DNA of 64,000 nucleotides, taken from contig LVLI01000080.1 of the NCBI GenBank assembly GCA_001687465.1, forward strand, positions 62,001 to 126,000. The letters are read 5' to 3'. Below, in pieces: positions 41,644 through 52,815 of the stretch. Positions within the stretch are counted from its first letter, which is position 1. Each line of letters starts with the position of its first letter. Position numbers and translations under genes: made by a program. This DNA comes from Halocafeteria seosinensis. Lineage: Eukaryota; Sar; Bigyra; Bicosoecida. The notes under the pieces are model-generated. The model did no database searches. It was not told where the DNA came from and saw only the letters and a list, made by a program, of their open reading frames with translations.

Positions 41644-42228
41644 ATGTAAATACCACGGTACCCCCCGGTGTAGCACATGGTCCCTGTGTACGATAGCCCG
41701 CACCAGGTACCACCTACTGTAGGTGCTCTGCCGGTGGCCCCAAGCATACCTCTTCTACTAACGGTGTCGAGTTTCCTCTGCGTATACATTTTATCAAATA
41801 TTTAGCCTGGTTACACCTGTTTGCCCTCGTACACGTAGCGTGCCGAAATAAGGGCCGATTCAAGACCAAAAAATCGGGCAATATCTTTGCACCAGAGATG
41901 CTTTGAAAGCAATAGTTGACAGGGGACATAAAATATGATTACCTTTCTCATTGTATTGCTCTCTATCCAATGGAAGACTTGCATAGAAGCGTCACTAATA
42001 ACGGGCACATTTAGAATCGGCCTTGTGTGACAAGTTGTGTCATGACCGGTGCAGTCCAGCAGTGCGATCCTATCTTGAAGAAACTACCTTGCCGACCGCC
42101 AACTTGCTGCCAAAAATTGTGGGAGGACCCGTGACTACGACAGTGCGAGCTGAAATTGATAAAATATGCTCTGGTGAAGCTTCCCGTATGGTCTTTTGCC
42201 CCATCGAAAGTAGAAGGGGTACAATGAT
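41644..42228. other. Spacer upstream of the DUF819 pair
   Basis: 585 bp without a supported gene. Short open frames on both strands (minus 41811-42008, plus 42023-42304) lack ATG starts or clear partners. It presumably contains the promoter of the first DUF819 gene. Confidence 0.35.
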
Positions 42229-43957
42229 ATGGGATCTACTTCTGCAACCGACGTCCTTGGTTGTGTCGGTACAGTGTTCCTCGTCCTCTTGTTGCCCGCT
42301 CTAGTTATATGGAGCAAAAAGCAACTAGAAAAGCGTCGCGGTTGGATCGGCAAGCTCTTCAAGCTTGTCAATCCCATTATTGCCTGTATGTGTATTGGGG
42401 CCGCCATTGGTAACGCGGGTCTGAATGGAGCTTCCCCCGCAGTGGATGCTACTCTGGACTATTTGTCTCAAGCTACGATTGTTATAGCTCTATCGTTATT
42501 ACTATTTTCATGCAATTTAGCAGTACTAAAACAGCTTGGAGGAAAATGCCTCTTGGCATTCTGTTTAGGAGCTATCTCTGTGGTGATTACTACGTCGCTG
42601 GCTTGGCTAGCGTTTCACAGAGAATTCGATGACGACAATGGAGCCTACCTAGCTGGTAAGTATGGCCTTTCATGCGAATCTATTTATAGAGTACCACTTT
42701 GAGTGTTCGAAACATTCCAGGAATGATGGCAGCGACTCTTACCGGCGGTACTCCGAACATGGCAGCAGCTCAGGTAGCTCTAAGCGTAGGTCGCTTGCTT
42801 CTATTTTTCGTAGGACGACGTGTATAAAAAGCACTGTACTTCGCCATGGTCTCCTGTCGCAGATAGACGAAGGGTTATTCATTGCCACAATGTCAACAGG
42901 CATGTTGACAGGAGCCGTATATGTATTTGCTATTGTGGTATGTTTGCTGTATAATATGTATAACTCATGATGACTCATCGAACTTTTTTACTGAACCCCG
43001 CGTCCAGACTATTGCAAAGCCATGTTTACTTAAGATTCTTCCCCCTTTTGAAGAGCGTGATTGCCAACGATCAGCGAGCACGGAGCATGAACAGGAAGTT
43101 GTTGACGAGGATGGCCCTCTCCGATCTTCAGACACAGATGTAGGCACTCCGACGTCCCCCTTGGATCCTAGCCAGGAAGAAGTCTCCGAAAGAGTGGAAT
43201 ACTGCTCATGTAGTACACCTGCAGAGCCCGAGGATGAAAACCAGAAACCGGAAAGTGCATATCAGACGAAACGGGAGGAAGAACTACGGTTGCAGGGCAA
43301 CGTCGATCACTACGATAGAGGAATCCAAATGTATTCATGTCTATGTCAACGGGATAATCTTTGCCATATAGGAGGTCTACTGCTGCTGACAGCAGTAATC
43401 GTGATGAGTGGAGTTGGCCTGGGTATGCTTGTGCCCAGAGCAGAGTTCGCGACGATAGTGACCATAATAGGAATAACGAGCATTTCGCTGTTGTTATCGC
43501 GGTGGAAGCTACTGGGAAAATCGCGAATAGCTTTTCCCCTAGCTCAGTACATTATATTAATGTTCTCCGTGGTAATTGGTATGCTGGCTAGCGCTCGGAC
43601 AGTATTGACCAACACTCCATTACTGCTTGCATTCATTGCTTTTGCGCTGGTGGGGACAGTCACGCTACATATCATTCTTGCGAAGCTGTTTCGAATTGAT
43701 GCGGACACCCTTATTGTAATGTCTGCGAGCTGCACCCTGGCACCTCCATTTATTCCGATGGTAACAGCTAAACTAGAAAATAAGGTGAGCAATGAGCAAC
43801 TGCTGTATTCCAGTCTGTGTTGACTATCTCTGCCTCCTTGTTCGTACATATGCTTGTCCAGAAGCTTCTATTGCCAGGTGTGACTGTTGGAGTTTTGGGC
43901 TATGCCATCGGCACTTACTTGGGAATTGGTGTTGCTCTCCTATGGAAATCCGTTTGA
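42229..43957 (+). CDS. DUF819-family multipass membrane protein, copy A
   Basis: Exons: 42229-42655, 42721-42785, 42863-42937, 43008-43784, 43862-43957; 479 aa. The N-terminal half has hydrophobic helices with the motifs WIGKLFKLVNPIIACMCIGAAIGNAGL, LDYLSQATIVIALSLLLFSCNL and TLTGGTPNMAAAQVALS, the last being the family's TGG-x-N element. A roughly 110-residue acidic loop follows (EDGPLRSSDTDVGTP). The second half has five or six helices ending VMSASCTLAPPFIPM and KLLLPGVTVGVLGYAIGTYLG. DUF819 (YjcL-like) proteins are inner-membrane proteins of unknown transport substrate, also present in plants, where they may be plastid-located. Function is not known. Confidence 0.85.
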
Positions 43958-44405
43958 ACTCAACCAACACACACACACACATATGTGATAGATAGCCCAC
44001 CAGCCGGGGAGTTGGCCGCATCCTCTTAACGAGGAGCGGTATGCAACCAATGTAACTAGCCATACATCACCACATGAATACACACATACGGAAGACACAT
44101 GCGACATTGTCGTCACTATTCATCAATTCGAATATCATGTATTCGCAGTATTAATGTTCAACAGCAAGGGAGAATGAACTCTGCTATCTACTAGCATTTT
44201 CTACTTGAAATTCCGTGTGTGATGACCAAGCGACGCAAGCCGGGCAAGCGTACCAAAAGACTGACAAGATGTCCGCAGTTGTCCCTATTCCCGGCTATCG
44301 TATTAGGTCTGTATGTGTTGGATTTGGAAGACCGATATTTTGGTGGATACATTGGAATGGTCTTGTTCACTCAAGAATGATAGTGGGAACATTGAGAAGT
44401 CCTCT
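43958..44405. other. Spacer between the tandem DUF819 genes
   Basis: 448 bp with a short (CA)n run at about 43967-43981 and no gene. It does not resemble the 585-bp region upstream of copy A, so any duplication did not include a long conserved promoter. Confidence 0.45.
43967..43981. repeat. (AC)n microsatellite
   Basis: A short AC run of about seven units lies ten bases after the stop codon of DUF819 copy A. Confidence 0.8.
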
Positions 44406-46095
44406 ATGACGTCCACGCTTGCGATCGACGTCATCAGCTCCGCGGGGACCGTGCTCATGGCACTATTGTTACCAGCCCTGATTATATGGAGCAAGCAGCG
44501 TTGGGAGAAACGTCACGATTGGGTCGGAAGGATGTTCAAACTCGTCAACCCTATCATTGCGTGTTTGTGCATTGGAGCCGCCGTTGGTAACGCAGGTCTA
44601 AACGGAGCGTCTTCAACTGTGGATGCCACTCTGGATTACATGTCTCAAGCTACAATTGTGATTGCACTGTCCTTGCTTCTGTTTTCATGCGATTTGACAC
44701 TACTGAAAGAACTTGGAGGTAAATGCCTCCTGGCTTTCTGCCTAGGAGCTGCCGCTGTGGTGGTCGCGGCCTCGTTGGCATGGATCGCGTTTCACGAAGA
44801 AATGGACCAGGATGACGGTGCATACGTAGCCGGTGAGTACACCCTGTTTGTTCTGCTGCCGGATCTGCTAATCAATGTGAACTGTTTGCAGGGCTCATGA
44901 CTGCAACACTGACCGGAGGGACCCCCAATATGGCGGCTGCTCAGGTAGCTTTGGGCGTAAGTCACTGTCTTCACGAGGGAAGCAGGTTACATGACTTTAA
45001 GCATCTCGTGATATTTTAACAGGTTGACAAAGATTTATTCATTGCTACCATGACAACAGATATGCTGACGGGTGCAGTTTACATTTTTGCTATAGTTGTA
45101 TGTTCGCGCTCGCAATGTTCTACCGTACTATGCCATTCCCACCCACTGGTGGATCCGCAGACTATTGGCAAGCCTTTTTTACTGCGTATACTTCCTCCTT
45201 TTGAAGAGAATGAGAGCGAAGATACAGAAGGTGCTGATCAAATGCGGGGAGTGGAAGAGGACGAAGGCGGCTCACATCGGCCGGAGAGTGTAGACTCTGT
45301 TGAGTGTCCTCAAAATGAAGCAGATGATCTCTCCACCGAATTCCCGGAAAAGAGTGAAGACGGTTCGAATGGTGTAATCGTTGATACCGTGGACGATGGT
45401 TGTAATAAGTCGATCGAAGGTGAAGACGAAGAGCTGCGACTAAATGCGAGTTTGGACCATCACAGTACAGGGGGTATCCAGATGTACTTTTCTTTATGTC
45501 GAAGGGACAATTTTTGTCAGATTGGTGGCTTGCTAGGCCTGTCAGTGATAATTGTGTTAATCGGAGTTGGCTTAGGAATGCTAGTGCCGAGTCCTGAGTT
45601 CGCAACTGTTGTAACTGTTATAACGATAATGAGTCTCGCTCTTGGTTTATCGCGGTGCAAATACGTAAGGGAATCGAGCATGGCATTTCCTTTGGGTCAG
45701 TACATTATATTAATTTTCTCAGTGGCCATTGGCATGCTGGCAAGCGCTCGGCAAGTATTGGGGAACACACCAATACTGTTCGCATTTGTGGCCTTTACGC
45801 TAATCGCGACCGTTACTCTGCATATTACTCTGGCGAAGCTGTTTCGTATCGATGCGGATACTCTGATTGTAATGTCTTCAAGCTGCACGCTCTCTCCACC
45901 GTTCGTACCAATGGTCACTACCGTAATAGGCAATCAAGTAAGCAAGGCACTGGGTATGGTTACCTGAGAGTTGGAACACCTCGTTTCTACGTTCTGCAGA
46001 AGCTCCTACTACCTGGAGTAACAATTGGTATCCTTGGCTACGCAATCGGCACATATTTGGGAGTAGGGGTTGGTCTACTTTGGAAGTCAATGTGA
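44406..46095 (+). CDS. DUF819-family multipass membrane protein, copy B
   Basis: Exons: 44406-44832, 44892-44956, 45023-45097, 45161-45937, 46000-46095; 479 aa. Tandem paralogue of copy A: WVGRMFKLVNPIIACLCIGAAVGNAGL, LTGGTPNMAAAQVALG, FIATMTTDMLTGAVYIFAIV and KLLLPGVTIGILGYAIGTYLG are nearly the same. All five exons have exactly the same lengths as in copy A (427, 65, 75, 777, 96 nt), while the cytosolic or luminal loop has diverged strongly. Intron 45098-45160 is 63 nt and stopless. The stop codon is three bases from the stop of the convergent PG-repeat gene. The transported substrate is unknown. Confidence 0.85.
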
Positions 46096-46098
46096 AGG

Positions 46099-47077
46099 CT
46101 ACATGTAGCTGCCGAAAGTGGTTCTTCCAGACATGGTAAAGCTTGGCCCAGTCTTTTTCGAGCTGAATGCTTGCTTTCCCATACCGGTCTGTACCTTATA
46201 ATATCCTGGACCGGTTCGTGTAGAACTAGCTTTTTCTTTATATTCGCGTTTCCCTCGGATCTCGCTTGAAGGCGCTGTTTTCCTTGTGCTTTCGTATTGC
46301 TTGCCGAGACTGTGTGTAATTTTGTAGTCTCCCGGGGCTGCACTAATTTGGCTATCACCAACTTTCCCCTCTCGTTTACCAAGTCCGAACGAGACAAAAG
46401 ACGAGTTCTTGATAGTTGACAAGGGTACTTTACAACTAACCGTCTCAAAAGTCTTGTATGCACCGGGAGGGGGGATGCCTTTTTTAGCTAGAGCAGGATC
46501 AATTGTCCTCTTCACCGCCATAGTAAACTTCGGCACACTCGCATATTTTGGATCATTGTAGTCTCTCCCGTATTGTCCAGGGCCAGGGGCATTGGGATCA
46601 ATATTCGGTCGATTTACTTTTTCGCTACCTCCTAAACTGAAGTCAGTTGCCCGTCTGATAGTAGATACATGAGATTCCCCGAGTCGCGTTTCGCGATAAT
46701 AAGCACCTGGTCCAGGCATGTCGTCTCTGATTTCCATAGAGTCCCGTTTTGAGTAACCGAAAGCTGCAAAGAAAACCAAGATGAAATTAGGCACTTGATA
46801 TTTGGGTAACTCTACAACTAACATAGTGTAGTCGGGTTTCGAAATGTCGAGAGGGACTGTCGTCCAATTGTATCAGGAAGCTGGTACGAGGTCGGTCCTG
46901 CAATACGGCAAACATTATCATCGTCGCCAGATAGTAGAAATGGTGAAATGACGAACCTGGCGAATTGTCCAAAGCTTCTGAATCATCTTGTGTGCTGCTA
47001 TCCTCCTCTCCGAGGACTACCAAGTCGATGGCACTTTTATGGCCGCGTTTGCGGAGCGATTGCCTTGTACTCTCCAT
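46099..47077 (-). CDS. Sperm-tail PG-rich repeat (STPG/ODF3-type) axonemal protein
   Basis: Exons: 47077-46957, 46897-46823, 46763-46099; 286 aa. Short repeats with Pro-Gly-Pro and a following aromatic recur about every 35-45 residues: SPGPTSYQLP (across a splice), MPGPGAYYRE, APGPGQYGRD, PPPGAYKTFE, APGDYKI, TGPGYYKVQ. Each is followed by segments such as FSLG, FTMAVKR and FVSFGLGKR. This is the SHIPPO/STPG repeat of microtubule inner proteins and outer-dense-fibre proteins, so an axonemal microtubule-binding role is likely. Intron 46764-46822 is 59 nt. The repeat spans both splice junctions in frame, supporting the model. Confidence 0.85.
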
Positions 47078-47233
47078 GTTTGTAGGATAGAGACTACTAA
47101 TCCATACCGTATTGCCTTTACTCTATACACTTCCAGTTTGTTACATACATTCCGACGAAAACATGAAATAATAGAATGCCTGACTAGACCAGAAGAAATA
47201 CGCGCGCCAGAACGAAAAAAGTCCGTTGCAACT

Positions 47234-47251
47234 TGCAACTTGCAAGTTGCA
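47234..47251. repeat. 18-bp perfect palindrome, X-box-like
   Basis: TGCAACTTGCAAGTTGCA is a perfect palindrome. With the bases before it (from 47225) it forms GTTGCA ACT TGCAAC, near an RFX X-box. It lies 157 bp upstream of the STPG-like start codon. Confidence 0.6.
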
Positions 47252-47343
47252 TGGACCTTGAAGTAAGGCTCCTTCTTGAATTCAAGAGATGCAAAAGCTA
47301 TTGAATGACATAAGTTTTAATGACTGTTCATTTCATATCGCCC

Positions 47344-50300
47344 CTAAGCACTCTCCCCGAAAGACCATGGTGTTCGCCGACCGGCGACCACATCTTCGGC
47401 AGCTATATTCAAATCACGTGTTTCCCAATGGTTGGAACTCTGGGGGTTTATAACGCGCGTGATGGAATCGAGGCAGTGCAACAAACCGGCATGACCACCT
47501 AGTGGTGAATGCTGTTCTGCGTAGCCATATGCGAATCGGACTATCGCCTCGCAAAACTCCAGCAAGCTGAGGGCTTTATGTTCAACACTTCGTTCTTCAT
47601 CTTCTACAAGTTTCTTGGAATATAAAAAGCTCTGTTTGACCAATTTAATAACGGGAGGCACTTGTTCTACCACTCCTCCAAGGATGAGCAAGAAAGTCCA
47701 GAGGCGGATTCCAATTCCATTTGCCCCTTGTACCTCAGTGATGTCAGAAAGAAGGGCCCAGTAATCTTCCAGCAAAGGAAAATACTGTTTCATCGCACGA
47801 TCAATCTCCTCTCCTTGCAGTGTCACTTCTCGAAATACTTCAAAGTTAGGAACGCGTTCTTGCGTTGGCAAAATGTATTTTTGGAATATTTCTTGTAGTT
47901 GGGATGCCACAGAGCTTTCTTCATTTGGAATCTCGCTGCTCATACTCCGTCCCATACTGATTTGGATGATACTCTGAAGGAAAGTGCTTCGGCCCATGGG
48001 GCCAACTTCCGCAATTTCATCCGCATATGACACCTCCGGTGAAACTATGAGAGGTTGTGCAGGGTTGATAATTTTCAATGCTTTCGCTGCATGCTTCGCA
48101 GTGAAAGCTGTAAAGTCTACGAGTCCAATTGAATTCAGGTAGTTAACGAAATCTTTTGGGTGTATCGAAAATATGTCACAGTCTCGACCTGGTTTTATGC
48201 ATAGCCGAACGAATATCATTCTCAGCAGTTTAGAGTGCGATTCCAGTAGCGACTGTGACAAAGGAAGTAAGGCTTATACTGATCAGACTGAGATGAGGCG
48301 TGAATACCTGCAACATACCTGCACCTTTGCACGATCCTCCTTATCCTTGATCAGTGTTACGAGACGTGTATGCTGCAGATCTGCTCTTACATAGCCCTTG
48401 TACGATTCTAGATGGTCTTTCTCGTTCTTGATGAAGAGTCTGCGTTCTTTGTGCCACGCAATCTGCGTGGGAGTGAACGCTGGTGGCATACGCGGTCGGA
48501 GAGAGGTGTTATCGAAGCTGTTGGGAAGTTGCACGGCTGCTAAAGGACACGGCAGATATCTCAGTAAGGGCTGCCTTGTATATCGTCCATGCTTTGCTCC
48601 AGTGCTTTCTGTTTTCGTAGGTCGGTTAATATATTCTATCATCTCGCGATAAGACCAGTAGCTCCCCTTAGTCTGTACGAAATCGATTCGGGCGCTTTGT
48701 TTGATTTTATCCTGCAAGAAGGCAATCATTCTGCATACGCCTAAGCAGTTTTGAGACAACCTAACTTACGGACGAGAATACGTTAACGAAGTTTGTAGAG
48801 CAAGGAGGGAAATAAACCCTCCGTCCAGTTTGATCGATTGTGTTTGGTTGCTCGTCCAAAAGGTGGATTACGTCGTTCGTTAGAGAAACCCTGAATTTCA
48901 TGTTTCAGTTGCGTATACAACAGTATGCAGCACTTGCGTACACGCTTACCGAAGGACACCGTCAACCTCGAATATTCCAAATACGCCCCAAGGGGGAGCC
49001 ATCCGTCTTAATTTCCATAACTGACTCTTGGAGTCATACTCCATTTGCTCGGGCGTCCACTTGTCGAATGAAGCATAAACGAGTACATTCACTTTTGGAA
49101 CAGGACCGCTAATAGCAGGCTTGTAAGTTATTGTAATTGGGAGCCATTTGGTGCATATCCAACAGTTTGTTGGACAACTGGAAGTTGTTCGGATATTTAT
49201 CACTGACTCATCAGACACCTTAGGTTTGACAATCCTGTCTCCCCTGCTTCCATGTTTATGGACGTTGGTCTCCCCATCGAGGACGTCGATACGTTCTCTC
49301 AGGCGCCGTCTGTGTTCTGGAGTAATGGTACTTGAAAGACTGTTGAATACTTCTGTTTCTTCACTGTCTTTCAAGAGAAATCCTTTTGCGTTGACTGATA
49401 TGGGACAGCCAGTCGAATGGAAACCTAAAACAGTAGAGTTACTTTCGAATCCCTCACGGAAGTACTGCAAGTCGTCTTCTTTAATTCTGCAAAAAGATAA
49501 GTCGATATGTCGGAGGCTCTTGGTATGGTGAAATAAAAGACACAACTGTTTCATCACGGCAACGTGAGCGGGCAATTGCTTCTTTGTCTTAGCTGGCTTT
49601 GTTAGTGCTTTCTTGGCGTTCTTTCCTTTTTGAGGTTTTTGTGGGGTTAACACCCTAGCTGGTTCCGGTACGACGCCGGGAGCCGAAGTTCGACGGAAAG
49701 CATTATGACTCATATCGAGTACCTCAATTGGAGAATTCCTTAGACCATATAGCAAAGCTGCTATTCCCGTAGCTGACATTTTGTTCCAAGATACATCAAG
49801 TTCTTCCAAAAAACCCATCCCTCGAGTGGTATCCACAGCACCAGCCGCTGCAGTACCTCCGCTTTGTATCCCGAAACTGTATGGAGCTGGTATTCTGCTC
49901 ATATCCGGAGCAAACGTGTCAGTGCTATCATTCGATGCTTTGCTTTGCTCTTTTGTCCCTTCGCAGTGGTAGTTCGATTGCTCCAGGAAGAGATCCATTA
50001 CCTTATCGCCGGCTACTACCCGTGCCAGCTCAACTGCTTCGGTATCTTGCAGATCATTGTCTCTGAGTATGAGCTGTCGGCACCTACTGGACGACCTTAC
50101 ACTGCGTATGATAGAAATAAACCCGCCACCGGACAACTTACACGCCTCAAAATTCATGTATCTCAACGCTGGAGACAACCTTAAGAGTTTGCTGATTTGA
50201 AGGGTGCATTTCCAGTTGCGGCCAAACGGATTGTGAGATAGATCCAAAGTTTCCAAGCGAGGTAAGCATACGTTGTTTAGCATTGACGCTATGCCAGTTC

Positions 50301-51473
50301 CCATGCTCCTGTTATTTCGTAATGAAAGCGTGACCAAGTAGTCCATCCTCAGGAGCACCGTATTCAGCGCGGACAGTTTTCGATCACCTAATCCCCGATT
50401 GCTGGTGGACGCAGACGCAGGTGAACGAGATAGTCCAGGACACGTCCTAAACTTTAGCTTACCTTAGATCCCATACATTACTAGACGACCTCAACAATTG
50501 CATGTTGGAGACTTCTGGTATTAACCGTTGTAATGAAAGACACTGCTCTATGAATGCCAGCCTTGAGGACTTGCTATCGCTTTCTGATAAGCATTTCTGT
50601 GGGGTTCCAAGGCGGTACATTTCGTTGAAGTGCTTCCGCTTCTCTCCTTCTTCGTCCTCATAATCCTCGACGTTTCGTGGTGTCTCTATTGGAACAAGTT
50701 CTGGCACACAACAAAGGGTCATTGATATCAAATGCATAGTTACACAGGCTGGTACCACTCACCCCGAGTACTCTTCGTTAGCGCCCATTGAAGTGTTCCA
50801 GATGGCACGTTTGAGACTTCACTTGAAAATGTCATAGTTGGATCTGATTTAAAAGTAGCTGCAGGCAGTTCCGCTGCCATTCTTGCAAAGCTTTCCGAAG
50901 ATCTTGCTGATGCAGGCTCTTCTTTGGGATCGTCTTGTGTAGGAACTGGGACAGAATTCGTCGCTACCTGGGATTCGAGCTGCTGTAATTGTGGTGATTC
51001 ATGCTCTGTACCATTCCTTGGCATTGCGTCGAGACGTATTTTGCCAGTTTCGTTAGCTTCCAATGCCACTCTCCCATTTCCAGAAAAAGACGCGCCAGGC
51101 GATCCATCGGGGGTGCGCATACTATAGCGACTTCGCGAGTGTGTAGGGCTGTACAGAGACTTGGAAGATTTGAAAGAAGCAGCAGTCGTTGGGCGACGTC
51201 CAGCTGTAGCTTTGGCAGTGTGACTGCAACTCTCCAATTTCAAGGATTTTGACAACAACTCTAATAATGGGCCTTTGTAAATCGAACTTACGCTCTACCG
51301 TTCGGTCGGGACGCAGGACGCAACTTCTGCAGTGGCTTGAGTAGCCCAAATTGCTTCGTCGATATCGATTGACGTTCAACAAAACGGAGAAACTTGTGAA
51401 TAGATTCCTCCCGCTTTGCTTCTTCTCGGGCTTGCTTGTCCAGCTCATATTCGTGGAGAGACCCTTGAGACAT
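47344..51473 (-). CDS. Large LRR protein with E-set-like and uncharacterised C-terminal domains
   Basis: Exons: 51473-51292, 51223-50763, 50700-50463, 50401-48950, 48890-48770, 48711-48319, 48252-47344; 1,251 aa. Residues 1-220 are Ser-rich and disordered. From about 290 on there are RNI-type leucine-rich repeats (LPRLETLDLSHNPFG, ALRYMNFEACKLSGGGF, FLEELDVSWNKMSATGIAALL, LRHIDLSFCRIKEDDL). Next comes a beta-sandwich-like segment across a splice (VNVLVYASFDKWTPEQMEY, FGIFEVDGVLRVSLTNDV) that resembles AMPK-beta/CBM-type E-set domains. A 430-residue helical C-terminus follows (LLRMIFVRLCIKPG, IHPKDFVNYLNSIGLVD, LSLLEFCEAIVRFAYGYA) related to the 30.6 kb protein. The function is unknown; LRR proteins with such tails are common in flagellates and may be axonemal. 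Confidence 0.75.
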
Positions 51474-51797
51474 GGCGGGCGTTAACGAGGGTTATGCTTC
51501 TAATGTAACACCAGTTTGGGTGAATGTAGTTTCACATTGCTATGTGTAGAGAAAGAAAGCAAAGGAGAAAGCGACTTATACCATCACTGTGGTTTATCAT
51601 TAAAGAAGCTCCCGGCGTGGTATAAACGTTTATGGCAGCATTTGTGGTACGTTGCCCTGCCATTTGGGCTGCTCCGAGACAGCAATCAAACCTGCCATTT
51701 CCAAACTTCAACTATACCTGAGCACACTCAATGAATGGCTTTATGATGTTGTTCTAACAGGAGCTCTGATCTACTTTTCACGCCAGTCAGTACTAAG
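51474..51797. promoter_or_regulatory. Divergent spacer, LRR gene and FAM32A-like gene
   Basis: 324 bp lie between divergent start codons; it should hold both promoters. No strong motif is seen apart from an isolated GTTGCC at about 51651. Confidence 0.35.
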
Positions 51798-52785
51798 ATG
51801 TCATCTATGTCATCAGCCTCAGGCGCCGCTGCTTCCTCCAAGAGCGATAATGAAACGAAATTGTACAAGGAGAAAGTGCGCGGTGGCAAATTGAAACTGA
51901 AGGGTGCTGAGGTATCTACCAAGAAAAAGAAGAGCAAGCCAAAGTATGTCATCCACAATTAGTTTCCGGCTCATTTTCCTTCTTTAAGAACTTGTCAGGG
52001 ACCTTATTGCTTGGGCTGTGTATTTGTGCAGGAAGCGAAGTCGTGAAGAGAGCGACGGCGAACACAAGTCCTCGAAGAAGCAGGAACCAGGAGAGACGCC
52101 TGCTGAGCGAGCCGCCGGCACTGGTCGTATCATTAGCTCAGGTATGTTGTGTAGAAGATAAACTAATATGACTGTATCGTAATTTTGATTTTACTTTGAC
52201 GCAACAGGAGATACGATTCACGGTCAAGAGACGAAATTCTTGAAGGATCTTCAAGTAGGCGATGCTATAGAAATATTCCACCCTACTTCTCTGAAAGACG
52301 AGACTAGAGTTGTTCGCATGATTCTCAGTGATGTCAGTTTAGCCATAAAGTAGGTACTAAATGTTTTCAAGTGGTTGTGCGCGCGGATGTCACACTGGTT
52401 CGTCGTTCCTGGCAAAGCAGTGCTCCCTTCTCTTCAGATCTGATTTCAAGCACACATTTTTATTGCCTACGACTTCCTCGCAAGAAGCGTGATCCCGAAG
52501 AAGAAAAAGTGAGTGTCTACATATTCCATCAAGCTTCCTCAAGATGCGCTAGTTATCGGTTTTTTCACGTTGCAGCGCGAACAAGAACAAGAGGAGCGTA
52601 AAGAGGAGGAACGAGCATTCGGTACTTACGCTAGCGCAGGAGGAAATGTTTTGACGTACAGGGTAAAGAAACAGAGCCCTTATGGCGGGTACAAAATCGT
52701 GTCAAAGAAAGCGGACGAAAAGATGACACGAGAAAAACTTCTCGATGAACGCTGTAAGCATAAGAGCGATAGGATGTGCATGTGA
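51798..52785 (+). CDS. FAM32A-like N-terminus fused to a beta-rich domain
   Basis: Exons: 51798-51943, 52032-52141, 52208-52349, 52418-52508, 52576-52785; 232 aa. Residues 20-50 (VRGGKLKLKG, then STKKKKSKPKKR) match the N-terminal GKLKLKG...KKKKK signature of FAM32A, a step-II spliceosome factor. Family C-terminal HYDIPKV is absent. Instead residues about 80-175 form a compact domain: GTGRIISSGDTIHGQETKFL, LQVGDAIEIFHPTSL, VVRMILSDVSLAINSAPFSSDL, STHFYCLRLP. It looks like a beta-barrel, and I believe similar sequences exist in other protists, but I cannot name the family. The acidic/Arg-rich C-terminus ends in GGYKIVSKKADEK. The spliceosome role is inferred only from the N-terminus. Confidence 0.7.
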
Positions 52786-52815
52786 AATAGGGTGTGTCCA
52801 TTGACAATTTGAATG

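Noticed and set aside
40561-41703. Minus-strand open frames opposite the 39.6-41.6 kb gene
   Set aside because: They overlap a long plus-strand frame that continues smoothly from upstream exons; codon composition favours the plus strand.
41811-42304. Short open frames on both strands before DUF819 copy A
   Set aside because: They start at non-ATG codons, have no recognisable motif, and could not be joined to other exons with good splice sites.
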